From: Brachycybe producta
Lineage: Eukaryota; Arthropoda; Diplopoda; Playtdesmida; Andrognathidae
Length of the DNA stretch: 64,000 bases
Assembly: GCA_036925085.1 (NCBI GenBank)
Contig: JAUPFP010000032.1
Span: 186,001 to 250,000 of the forward strand
Reading direction: 5' to 3'
The notes under the pieces were generated by a model. That model did not search any database. It was given only the letters and a program-made list of their open reading frames with translations, and was not told the origin of the DNA. Position numbers and translations under genes: made by a program. Shown piece after piece: positions 54,323 through 64,000 of this stretch (position 1 is its first letter; each line of letters opens with the position of its first letter).

Positions 54323-56089
54323 TTACTGGTAGACATAGGTTTGAACAACTCCGGTAAAAGGAGCCGATGTGGATGAAATTGACCCGCCTGTCTCGTTATC
54401 CGGAGACAACGGCAAATACCCGATGCAGTTCTCGACATTTACATAGCGACGTTTTTGCAGATCTCGTTGTTTCTTAATTCCTTCCATAAGCGCCATCTGG
54501 ATGTTATACTTGGTTTCGTTGTACGTTTCCAGATCGGTAATATGTTTCAATTCCATCGTAACGTATTTTCCAAATATGTCCTCTTTACTCTCGTCTCTTC
54601 GGTCGGATGACAAACGTTTGACAATATGCACAGCATCGCACGTTTCTGGGATGATTTTGTCACCGTTTTCCTTTCTTCGTTTTGGGATCGGAGATTTCGG
54701 TTCGGTTTTCACCTGAAATGAAACCAAATAATATCTAGAGATGTCAATGGTTCCGAACCATTAGAACCGGTTCGCCAATTAATGGAACTGATAGAACTAG
54801 TTCGCCATTTACTGGTTTGCCAGTATAAGGCGAACTGATAAGAACTGGTTCCGGACCGACTCCAATTAGCGCCGTCTAGGAGCGAGGGCCAAAAAGATGG
54901 CCGTCGATAAGGGCAACGTCAGGAATCTTTAACATGGAGGTCTATGGAAATTTTATGTGCATTAACTGTTTTTTTTTTTGGCTTTTTTTCTCAGTTAAAA
55001 GTCAAATTGTTTAAATTTTACCCATGTTTCACACTTATAGGGTAAAGGTTGTACTTTCAGAATCGCGGATTACTTTATCGATACGATAAAGTTGCTTTCT
55101 TTTTGCTTTAAGCAGTTGTGTTTATGTCCGTTTATTCACAATTATGAATATTTGAAATTAAAAAATTCATAACTTTTAAACTATTAGTCGTATCGATAAA
55201 GTAATCGGTGATTCCGAAAGTAGAACCGTTACGCTATGAGTGCGAAAGACCAGTAAAATTAAAAATTTTGACTATTAATTGAGAAAAAAAGCAAAAAAAT
55301 AATCTCGGATAATAAACCTAAATTCCCGTAGACTTCCATGATAACGATTTCTGGCTCCCTCTATCGACAGCCATCTTTTTGCCTTCGCTACTATAGGCGC
55401 TTATTGTACAATTGGCTAAATTGTAACCCTCTTTACGTGTAGCGTCGCCCTGGTGGCAGACATGACATGTTGCTTTATTTAAAGGAGTTTCCACACCTCT
55501 ATAATCTCACAATGGAGCGAAAGTGAAAAATCTAGCCTCTAAACAGGGCTAACACTAGGCTCTAGTGAGATATAATAGAATTATTTACATTTACTTCATC
55601 AGGAGAGGTTGGTAGGATTGAAATTGATGGTTCCTCCTCCTCCTCGTGATGATGCTGCTGCTGGGGTTCCTCAAATATGCAATTATCGTAATTAATCTCC
55701 TCCCTCAAAATGATGTAAGGGTCCAAAAAGGCTAAATTTTGGAAACACCACAATCTAGGTTCATAACAATGATCTATTTCGGCGGCGCCGTTTTGTTTAG
55801 ATTTCTCAATGAGAACTTTCTCCTTTGCGTACTGAGATCGGAGCGATTTGATCCTTGCTTTGATGTCAAGAACGGAGGTCTCAGGCCTCACGTCCTTAAA
55901 CGCGGCGCACATGTGCACTAACGCGCTGTGACGTCTTCCGCGATGAAAATAATCTCTGTGCTTTTGATCGTATAAAAGCGGATGAGATTGATATAATTGC
56001 AATAACATTAAAACGTGTTCTCGAGTCCACATTATTTCAATTTTTTTTAGGGAGCTTGGCATCAAAAATGGCGACTGTTTCCAGTCCAC
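54323..56089 (-). CDS. MADF-domain (Myb/SANT-like) transcriptional regulator, 2 exons, 294 aa
   Basis: MADF proteins are DNA-binding regulators abundant in arthropods. Exon 1 is 56089-55595 (165 codons) and exon 2 is 54712-54323 (130 codons with the stop). Donor GAA/GTAAAT and acceptor TTTCAG/GTG keep phase 0 and join ...SPDE to VKTEPKSP. The MADF domain covers about residues 20-125: W..EHVLMLLQLYQSHPLLYD, VLDIKARIKSLRSQYAKE and LWCFQNLAFLD. A histidine/glutamate-rich linker (QQQHHHEEEEE) follows. The C-terminal part has a basic KRRKE patch and IFGKYVTMELKHI, which resembles the BESS-type interaction segment of related proteins. The first ATG is used; a later ATG (MWTREH) just before the domain is also possible. 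I do not recognise a named orthologue. Confidence 0.82.
54713..55594. mobile_element. MADF intron: GAACCGG-family relic and a fold-back
   Basis: Bases 54740-54865 carry GAACCATTAGAACCGGTTCG, a single diverged copy of the sequence amplified at 5798-6037. Bases 54865-55395 form a fold-back: TTAGCGCCGTCTAGG..., GTCGATAAGG near the left and CTATCGACAGCCATCTTTTT near the right, with TTTATCGATACGATAAAGT arms inside. Confidence 0.65.
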
Positions 56090-57815
56090 GCCTCAATCAC
56101 TAGCCTCACTGATGAGTCTATTGACTATAATTGGTAATTTATTATTTAGCCTCGCTGCCAATTGAGTCTCGTATCGAGACGTGCTTGTTTTCCATGATGT
56201 ATACACAGAGGTAGCTCAACTCCAATTTAGAGTTACGTCAACGACGAGTGAGGCTTAATTATACAGCCTCGCATCAAGGTTCTCTTTATTCCTCTTAGGC
56301 TCTTTTAAGCAAGGGGGCCGTCAATGAAGAAAATCATATACGAGATTCACTAAGATTCGCAGCTGATTATATGTATGGAAAGCCATTTTATTGTTTTATC
56401 CGCGTTTTAGTGGATTCCCATAATGTAATTAACTCTGAAAATCGAGTAAAACGCGGATATAAACTGAAATAGTTTGAAATACCGTACAAGATTCAACCCC
56501 TAATGTCGACCCTCTTGCTTTTAAGATGGTTTATGAACAGCTGATTTTTTTGAAGTCTGAGTTTGAAGTTTTTACCGTAACCAAGATAAATATACAAGGG
56601 TAACTCAACTAAGAGATTTTTTCTATGGTGTATTCCGTGTCAATACTGAGTGTGGCCAATAGATGGCGCAAACTGTACTTAAGAATTCATTTACTATACG
56701 ATTACACGGCATATGAGATTCGCCTCTTAATGTCTGCCCCCTTGAAAATAGCTTGTCAAGTTGCCATACCATACGAGAGCCACCTCTGTGCTGTCTTCCT
56801 TAGAAAAGTCTTCCTGCTAGCTTTAAAAAGTAGATGGTTCTTCACTCACTTTTGGTGTTTTTTTTTCCCTTGTAACATGGAGTTGCTTTACCTTTAATAC
56901 TTTTAATTCATTTTAATTTTCTTAGAAAGTATTTATCATAAAATTTAGATGTTAGATAATTGTTAGTAAGAGACCACTTCACTACAATACTTCACAATAG
57001 TAAATGGTTTTGTTAAATTTCATTAACAACTGGAAAACAGACATAAAATAACTTTCTTTGTCTTCTTTGTTTCTAACATGTGGTCTCTACTAACCTTATA
57101 TAAAGTAATTAATGATTCACGAAATAACATTTAGATACTTGAAAATTATAATTTTGTTCATTTCTTTCCAATTCAGTGATTAACACTGATTGTGATTGGT
57201 ATAAATATTTGAAATTTGAAGAAAAATATTTACATGTTTAAATTTCAATAAATATTTACAAAAATGTGTATTTAACATATTTTCCAAAATATGTAAAATA
57301 TGTATTTATAAATGTAGTTTATTCAATTCCTAACATTCTGAAATGGATGGATATTAAATTTGGGCAGATAGCTGAATGTATTTGGAATATGTTTTTTATA
57401 GAATTCCGCCCTCTGCTTATGATTATAAATTTGGTTGCTAGGATGACGACATAAATGCCCCGTCCACAGGCATCTCTGCCCAGTACAAACTTTTCGTTTT
57501 CCCCGCCCTTTTATGAGGCACGGCAACTTCTAATTGGTTGCTTATTTAGTCTGACATCTATTTTACAACGAAATGCGGCGGAAGTGACGTCAAAATATAT
57601 TATTTTGTAAATAAAATGATTTCGTACGAAATTTCGCTAACAGAATTTATATAAACGAAAAAAAGAAAATCCCAATAAATTTACAAATACGAAAAACATG
57701 TTTTATTTAAAAAGAAAATCATATTTATTACAATTAAGAGAATGAAACGAAAAATCTGACTGACAAACAAATAATTAATTAACGAAAATACATTTTTAAT
57801 AATTGTTCTATATTA
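56090..57815. other. Intergenic DNA between MADF and HSBP1
   Basis: Bases 56325-56470 share an old repeat with 31005-31140. Bases 57470-57600 contain a degraded family A/B piece (CCCCGCCCTTTTATGAGGCA; GGCAACTTCTAATTGGTTGC). The 90-codon open frame at 56625 shows no family match. No gene is called. Confidence 0.5.
57724..57729 (-). terminator. Candidate polyadenylation signal of HSBP1
   Basis: AATAAA on the minus strand, 87 bp past the HSBP1 stop. A second one is at 57702-57707. Confidence 0.55.
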
Positions 57816-59097
57816 TTATTTTTCTCCTTCTTCGACTCCGGCCTGCGTCATCAGGTCCGCGATGTTTCTTTCGAGCTCATCGATACGGTTTCCCATTTCA
57901 TCGAGTAAATTATTAATTAAGGTGGTTTTATTATCGAGCTCCGATTATTCTGACTTTTCAGCTAAAAAATAAAAAGAAACTAGAAAGTGTTTTAGAAACT
58001 AGAAGGGTAGCTCAATCAATTACGGGTGTTTTCATGCTGATATCGTTCAAAATAAACTGGCATAAAAGCTTATTTTGAGCTACCCTTCTAGTTTCTAAAA
58101 CACTTCCTAGTTTCTCATAATTTTGCTCAGATTCTGAAAAAGACAAAGCTGTTGATAGGCGCGTCTATGGCAAGGCCTCGTTCACACCATGATGTAACAC
58201 AGCACAGCAATGCAAAGAATTGCTCTTTACTGCGCATGTGCAGAATGCAGTGAAAGAAATGTTGTCAGTGTTGTTCAAAATACTTTATTTTGAAATACAG
58301 TTGTATTTTAAACATATATTATCTGAAATGCAATTTTCTTCATAGTGTGAACGAGGCCAAATGCTCCAAATGACGTAAAACTGCATTATTTATGAAGAAA
58401 TACAATAAGAAAGGATATTTCTTGAGACAATTTGATCAGACATTGTCTGAAATTTGTCTTGCATTTGTTGCAGAAGAGTCTGAACCTATAAAATATACAA
58501 ATAAACGACATTTAATTCAGTTCTTATTGATAAAAAATCAAATATCATGTCGATAGGAACACGAGATAGGAATAGTAGGGGCAGAAAGACAGTGACGTCC
58601 CTCGGAGACCGCTCAACGATATTCCTAGCGCTTCCATACCGCTCTTCAAACTTTACAATTAGTTGTCATAATGAAGAACTAAATCCGCTTCATGAGAGCG
58701 CTATAAACGACGTCACCAACTACATTAGCACAAGTTTACATTGTAAGTCAAGACGGAAAAGCCAGTGACGTCACGCGGAGACCGCTCAACAACATTCATA
58801 ACGCTTTCATATCGCTCTTCAAACTTTCCAACTAGTTGTCATAATGAAAACTAAATCCGCTTTATGAGAGCGCTTCAAATGACGTCATCAACTACATTAT
58901 CTACGGAACGACTCAGACTTAATGAACGATTACAAATTGGCGTCGTTTATATTTCAATAGAAAATGAAAATGTTATAAATCTAACTTACATATTGTGTAA
59001 GATCTTGAAAGTTTTGTGGATCCGCTGTTGAGTTCTCAGCGCTTCTGTCAACTGATCCTTGCTTTCCGCTGTTGTTCTCGGCTCTGGCGTCGGCCAT
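57816..59097 (-). CDS. HSBP1: Heat shock factor-binding protein 1 homologue, 3 exons, about 95 aa
   Basis: HSBP1 is a small coiled-coil protein that binds the HSF1 trimer and dampens the heat-shock response; it is also linked to WASH complex assembly. Exons: 59097-58990 (36 codons), 58485-58429 (19 codons) and about 57938-57816. The joined core reads [26 protein letters not shown] and [21 protein letters not shown], which matches human HSBP1 with few changes. The first 28 residues (MADARAENN...) are longer than in human. The exon 3 start is uncertain: the good acceptor TTTTTTAG at about 57962 opens onto stops in all frames. The nearest open choice is AG at 57940-57939, which would add seven residues (LDNKTTL), about one heptad, relative to human. 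The exon 2 donor GTCTCA is also weak. Confidence 0.88.
57939..58428. mobile_element. HSBP1 intron 2: family F fold-back
   Basis: AAAGTGTTTTAGAAACTAGA and its complement bracket about 57970-58115. The remainder, including GAACGAGGCC with its earlier partner GGCCTCGTTCACACC at 58174, forms another imperfect fold-back at about 58170-58365. Confidence 0.65.
58575..58910. repeat. Two tandem copies of an approximately 175-190-bp unit in HSBP1 intron 1
   Basis: AGTGACGTC-C-CGGAGACCGCTCAAC, ACCGCTCTTCAAACTTTAC and TAGTTGTCATAATGAA occur in both 58575-58740 and 58765-58910. The second copy is diverged. It is non-coding. Confidence 0.8.
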
Positions 59098-59857
59098 TTT
59101 TGAACTTAACAGTGGTTTTATAAATGTCTCGTTAGATGGCAGCACGTGTAATACAAAACCGTAGTGACTTACTAGCCGCCGCTAACAAGATTTTGTTGTT
59201 TAATCCGCTAAGTTTTTGGCGGCATTTTATAAACGTCTGTTTTCATCCCTCCGGATGGCGCCACTGCAGTGGCTATTAGAGAAAATCTGTTTTTCAAGTG
59301 AACGTTTTTCAGGAGAAACATTACAAAAAAATTCAAAGTGTTTTAGAAACTAGAATAGTTGGTGATAATGCTAAAAGTTTTTTCGTGACGATATCTTTCA
59401 AAATAGACTTTTTATGACAGTTTGAAAAATAGGCAAAACTGTTTTTTCATGAAATGTCAATTGAAAAACCTGAAAAATGGGTCATTTTTCAAACTGAACT
59501 ATAAAATTGTTTATTTTTTAAGATATTGTCATGAAAAAACTTTTAGCATCATCTTTTACCTAGTTTAAAAAACAATTCGAATTTTTAATCACTTTTCTGG
59601 AAGTTTGTTCATAGGTCATTTCCAGTCCAACCATTTTGTATTCATACTGTATTAATAAACTTTGATCCAACGACTAGAATGACCTTTATACGATAAAAAC
59701 TAGAACATAATACTTCGAACTGTTTCTCAACACTTTCTTCTTAAAAGTCAAGTTGAAGACAAATGTTTAAAAATTTAGGCTTTTTTCATACATTTTTTGT
59801 AATTATAAATTGAAGGGACTATTCTAGTATTAAGGGACTATTCTAGTATTTAGTAGA
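59098..59857. promoter_or_regulatory. Shared intergenic region of HSBP1 and the oxidase
   Basis: The two start codons point away from each other and are 760 bp apart, so this must hold both promoters. Bases 59225-59600 are a family E fragment with GGATGGCGCCACTGCAGTGG. No TATA box can be assigned with confidence. A duplicated GGGACTATTCTAGTATT lies at 59816-59848, just before the oxidase start. Confidence 0.55.
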
Positions 59858-62800
59858 ATGTATGTTAAACGTGTAGCTGTTGTAGGTGGAGGAATTTCCG
59901 GTTTTTCTACAGGATTTCGTTTATTACAAACTCTAAAGAATGTGGAAGTTACGATCATTTCGGATAAATTTAGTCCGGAAACAACTGGAGACGGTGCGGC
60001 AGGAATGTGTATTCCCTTTCTAATGGGAGAGACACCTTTAGACAAACAGATGTATATAGGCTTTAACTATTTTATAAAATACTAGAGGGGTCATTCCATC
60101 CTAATCTCAATTTAACTCAAGGCCCTAAGATAATAAGTTTCGTGGTTCAACCATGAAACTTATTATCTTACGGCCTTGGCGACTTTTGAAAGACTTTTCG
60201 ACGACAAAATGAAGCCGAAAGTCTGTGGCGCCACAGAGTGGTTCGTTTGAAGCCACAGCCTAATTAGTGAGTAATTAGAGAATTATGATTAATTACAGGT
60301 CCTGGTCAAAGGAAACCTTCGACTTTCTGAAGGAAACATTTACAACTCCTTTAAGCCAACAGATGGGAATTAGTTTAGTTTATGGATTTTGGATATTTTC
60401 GAAACCACAGGTTTATTTTTTATGGAGAACCTCTTTTGAAGCGTGCATTTCCATAACGTTGTAAACGCCACATAAGGATGAAAGCCGTTTTTTTTTTTTA
60501 AATCGCAAGTGCGTTGTACCATGGTGTGTGCCATTTTTGCAGGGAGAATTTGCTTGTTACTGAAAGTGCTGTTCCTAGTGGTAAACAATTGAAAGTGAAA
60601 TTGTTGTGCAAGTCATAACGTTGTAACAGCCAATAGCAATTCGAGTGGCAACCTGGCCAGTCATTTATTGACCATAGTCACGTTGTAAACGCCAAGAATG
60701 TCACTATAGCGAAAACTTGTCAGCATATTATATATATAATATCCTAGGTCTGTGTGTGTGTGTGGAGTAACACTGTAGAAAACCCTTGAAGCATGTCGGA
60801 ATTTATATAAATTTAAATAAATGAAGAAATGCACAGCTTTTTTTTTCTCAAGGTCAACTATATGTTGCACCCTTCCCATCCAAGAACCCCATGATATTAA
60901 ATTGGAGAGGGGAAAAGGTTGGAAAGTGTAGAAGGGGGAGAGAGAAACGTGGAGGGTTAAAAAAAGAGGGAGGGGGTGGCTGAAATTGAAATGAAAGGAG
61001 TTAAAAAAGAAACAAACGACACGCATGAGCACACCAGAGAAAATGAAAAGCTCATTTTCTCTTTCAAATATAAAAAGGCGAGGGTATAATAGTAGCAAAA
61101 TTAAACTAGAATTTATCACAGGCAATTGTGCCCAGCGTTAGAATTTCTTTTGCTCAGCCCTTTTATGAACGTCATCAATTTCTAATTGGTTTGTTACTTG
61201 GTCTGACATCATAAAAGGGCGGAGGAAAAGAAATTCCTGTGAACACAAAGCCTGTGAACACAATTGCCTGTGAATTTGGCTCCCGTCATTTATGACGGGT
61301 TACCCCACTAGTGTTGTAATGTTGGCCTTTACAACGTTTTTGAAATACTGAAGTGAAGTTAAAAAAATTTAAATAAATATTCTAATAACTGATTAATAAT
61401 TTTTAATTGATTCTCTTCATTTCATAGCTTCCTGTAAATTGTATTACAATATTGTATGCCTTTGATGTGATTGGTTTATAGAAAATTGTTTTTTTCCTAT
61501 ATCGTGAAAAATGTAAATGTTGGCGTTTACAACGTTTTTGAAAATTTACGCTTCAATTATTAATTTAATATTTAAAAAAAACACATCAAACAGGAGGAAC
61601 CAATTTGGAAAAATCACGTCTATGGTTTTCGCAAGATGACCGATGAAGAGAAAGACCTTTTTAAAGCTAAACATGGGTTAGTTAAGGCATAGCCTCAGGT
61701 GTGACCATTTGTTTTGTAGTTCTAAATCGTGCTCCTAGGGTGGCGTTACCATCGCTACGTGGCAATAGGCCCATTGATTTGTACAGTGAAAAATCCAATT
61801 CGTGGAGTGAAATTACCCGTTACAAGTATGTAGGTTTTTCAAAGCATTTTTAAGACAAAACTCGTTGTGTTTTCGAAACTTGATGAGTAAATGAGGCGAG
61901 GGAAACCTTTTTCGTGTTGATCTGTTAGAAAATAATTATTTAATAACCGTTTAAAAACGCCGATAACAGCAAAAACCGAAAATCGGCGTTTAAAAACCGT
62001 CATAAAACAATTATTTCCGAACAGATCATCACGAAAAAGGTTTCCTTCGCTTCATTTATTCATCAAGTTTCGAAAACACGACGAGTTTTGTTTAAGAAAT
62101 GTTTTTAAAAACCTACATACTTGTAACCGGGCAAAATCGCTCCTCGAACATAGAGATTAAGGGCGTGGCCACGTGAATTCACGTCACTTCATCTAGTGGC
62201 ATCATTTGTAATTAATTCTAATAAAACTCTATTGGTCACACCTTAACTGGTCACTTAATTATGCGAATTTTTACTTTTGTTTTGTTTTTTTTCTCTTAAA
62301 ATTTACGAAGATTTGCGTTCGGAACTTTTGTGGCCAAAGGAACACAACTTATTCCATACTTTATGAATCAGTAACCAATAAATCAATTTGTAATTCACTT
62401 CATAATATATTAATTAAGAGTTTAACGATGCGTTTAAGGTTTCAACTTTTAGGTGGAAAAATACAAAATAAGAAAGTGGAACATTTTAAAGAAGTAGGCT
62501 TAACCAAAGATGGCCGAAAATCGAAAAAATCGGCATTAATATTTGAAATTTTATTAACAGCTTGTCGATGATTACGACCTAGTTGTAAACTGCACTGGAG
62601 TCTGGGCCAAGTATTTGACGGACGATCACGAAATTCACCCGTTACGAGGCCAGGTTATAAGAGTAAGATATGGGAATCACTGGCAAGCAGTACAGCTGAG
62701 TTCGGTTCGGAACTGGGTTAATCGGTTCGTGGTTCGTGATCAGTTTGTCGATCTTGACGCGAACCGGTTCGAAATATGCAGTAGCAGATTTGCACGGCAC

Positions 62801-64000
62801 ATTAGGAAGAGGTTTCAAAGCTGGGTAGAACCGAACCGAATCTACTCGGTTCTCGGTTCATTTCTAATAACTGGTTCCGAACCGTTGACATTTCTACTTT
62901 CTGAAAAGCAGAATATTGAAAATCAGCTGTTCCTAACACATATCTCAACACAGGAAAACTATGTTGAATTTGCAGATGGAAGCACCTTGGATCACGACGT
63001 TTCTTTTCGAAGACGAAGAATACTACGTCATACCGAAGTAAATGCGGGCCAGATACTTTGAATGATTTTATTTTAACGTTACGATCTATCGTTATGTGAA
63101 CAGCACCAACTTTGTCGTCGTCGGAGGAACGCATCAAAAGGACGATTGGAATCTGACGGTCGATCCCGACGATCGGGAAAACATTCTAAAACGATGTTAC
63201 CAACTTGTACCTAGTCTATGTGTAATTATTTGGCAAAAGATTGCAATTAAGCCGAGTACGCGTTACAACAAAACGAGACCCCAAAGCTTCCTAAAGCCAT
63301 TTGCTCTAATGCCAATTGCCCTAAAGGATATGATTGCTCTAAATCCATGATCCACTTGCCTAAAGGGACATTTGCCCTAAAAGGACATTTGTGCTAAAAG
63401 GACATTTGTGCTAAAAGGACATTTGCGCTAAAAGGACATTTGCGCTAAAAGGACATTTGCCCTAAAAGGACATTTGCCATAAAACCACTTGCCCTAAAAG
63501 GACATTTGCGCTAAAAAGACATTTGCTCTAAAACAACATTTGCATTAAAACATTTGCCGTAAAACCACTTGCCCTAAAAAGACATGCGCAACGTTTTGTT
63601 GCAGTGCTGCAACTGCAACATCCCTTCGGGACCTTAGTTTCGTTGTAATATATGTACTGGCCGGATTCGCAGATTTAATTTTTTTCAAAGAAATGTTCGA
63701 AAACCTTTTCTTGTAATTTTTTAAACCAGAATGCTAAAATTTTGAACGAGTGGGTTGGACTTCGTCCGGGGCGTAAAACAGTTCGAATCGAAAGTGAAGA
63801 ACTGAACCTCGGATCACGTTCGCTCAAAGTAAGAACACCTGATGTTTGGCAACTTTTTATATAAAAAAGAAACCTAAACAGGATTTTTCTCCCTTAGATG
63901 GTGCACAACTACGGACATGGAGGATCAGGAATAACGGTTTTCTGGGGCTGTGCCTTAGAAACGGCTAAATTGGTCGCTCAAAGCTTAAATTTGACGCAAA
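59858..64000 (+). CDS. DDO: D-aspartate / D-amino-acid oxidase, 10 exons visible, 3' end cut by the window
   Basis: An FAD flavoenzyme, normally peroxisomal, that oxidises D-amino acids (acidic ones for DDO) to the 2-oxo acid, ammonia and hydrogen peroxide. Exons: 59858-60051, 60299-60410, 61594-61676, 62311-62370, about 62421-62493, 62561-62662, 62976-63037, 63104-63221, 63730-63828, 63898 to the edge. About 335 residues are present, nearly a full enzyme (about 340). Visible features: the FAD motif VVGGGISG near the N-terminus, [64 protein letters not shown] and the C-terminal [27 protein letters not shown] favours DDO over DAO, but substrate choice is not proven. The exon 5 start is the least certain boundary. 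A peroxisomal tripeptide would lie beyond the edge. Confidence 0.92.
60411..61593. mobile_element. Oxidase intron 2: family G split by family H and MITE B
   Basis: Reverse-orientation family G runs 60418-60712 and resumes at about 61310-61560. Between them are family H (60735-61310) and, inside or beside it, a family B copy at 61120-61275. A short TGTGTGTGTG run is at 60751. Confidence 0.72.
61690..62245. mobile_element. Fold-back in oxidase intron 3
   Basis: AAACCTTTTTCGTGTTGATC near 61906 and GATCATCACGAAAAAGGTTT near 62022 are complementary, as are CTTGTAACCGGG and CCCGTTACAAG further out and GCCGATAACAG-AATCGGCG at the centre. A diverged relative is at 22110-22500. Confidence 0.8.
62663..62975. 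repeat. Oxidase intron 6: GAACCGG-family relic
   Basis: TTCGGTTCGGAACTGGGTTA, GCGAACCGGTTCGAAAT and TTCCGAACCGTTGACATTTC mark the family amplified at 5798-6037. The open frame 62615-63061 simply runs from exon 6 through this intron. Confidence 0.7.
63340..63600. repeat. Irregular 17-bp tandem repeat in oxidase intron 8
   Basis: About 12 imperfect copies of a unit like CTAAAAGGACATTTGCG, with G/C variation at the last position and some ACCACTTGC variants. Confidence 0.92.

Noticed and set aside
60661..61125. 154-codon minus-strand frame
   Set aside because: It spans families G and H inside an oxidase intron and is a low-complexity F/L/S-rich reading.
62615..63061. 148-codon frame as an independent gene
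   Set aside because: Its start is oxidase exon 6. It then reads through the intron and a different frame of exon 7.

Overview
The window looks like nuclear DNA of an invertebrate animal, most likely an arthropod. All protein genes are split by GT-AG introns of 60 bp to several kb. The best-supported genes are animal housekeeping families. Arthropod affinity is an inference from the FAR protein type, a MADF/BESS-type regulator and interstitial TTAGG-like repeats. There is no sign of prokaryotic organisation, CRISPR, rRNA or tRNA.

Six genes can be assembled exon by exon with consistent reading phase: a fatty acyl-CoA reductase (13147-21364, +, 12 exons, 527 aa); a Cys-containing selenoprotein K homologue (26687-29297, +, 6 exons, 96 aa); an RSPRY1-type RING/SPRY protein (38547-47697, +, 11 exons, 491 aa, RING apparently cut in half); a MADF-domain regulator (54323-56089, -, 2 exons, 294 aa); an HSBP1 homologue (57816-59097, -, 3 exons, 95 aa); and a D-aspartate/D-amino-acid oxidase (59858 to the right edge, +, 10 exons visible). 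HSBP1 and the oxidase are head to head, 760 bp apart. The genes belong to unrelated pathways (ether-lipid/wax alcohol synthesis, ER membrane quality control, ubiquitin-type signalling, transcription, heat-shock control, D-amino-acid catabolism), so no operon-like cooperation is implied.

Region by region: 1-13052 holds no recognisable gene, but dense fold-back MITEs and four minisatellites (37, 30, 32 and 33 bp units), including a strikingly regular 1.4 kb CpG-dense array at 9349-10744. 13053-21560 is the FAR gene, its introns filled with MITEs. 21365-26686 is MITE and tandem-repeat DNA. 26687-29440 is SELENOK. 29535-38045 is repeat-rich and contains a 4 kb nested palindrome (32994-37044) with many TATCGATA sites. 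38547-47697 is RSPRY1, whose largest intron carries a 1 kb alternating purine-pyrimidine array. 47698-54322 is MITE-rich and gene-poor. 54323-64000 holds three compact genes.

The dominant theme is short non-autonomous fold-back elements, in about 15 recurring families. Several insert into each other, several have TTAA at both ends, and many carry an AGATGGCGCC-type motif. No intact transposase was seen. Family names given as letters are local labels for this window only.
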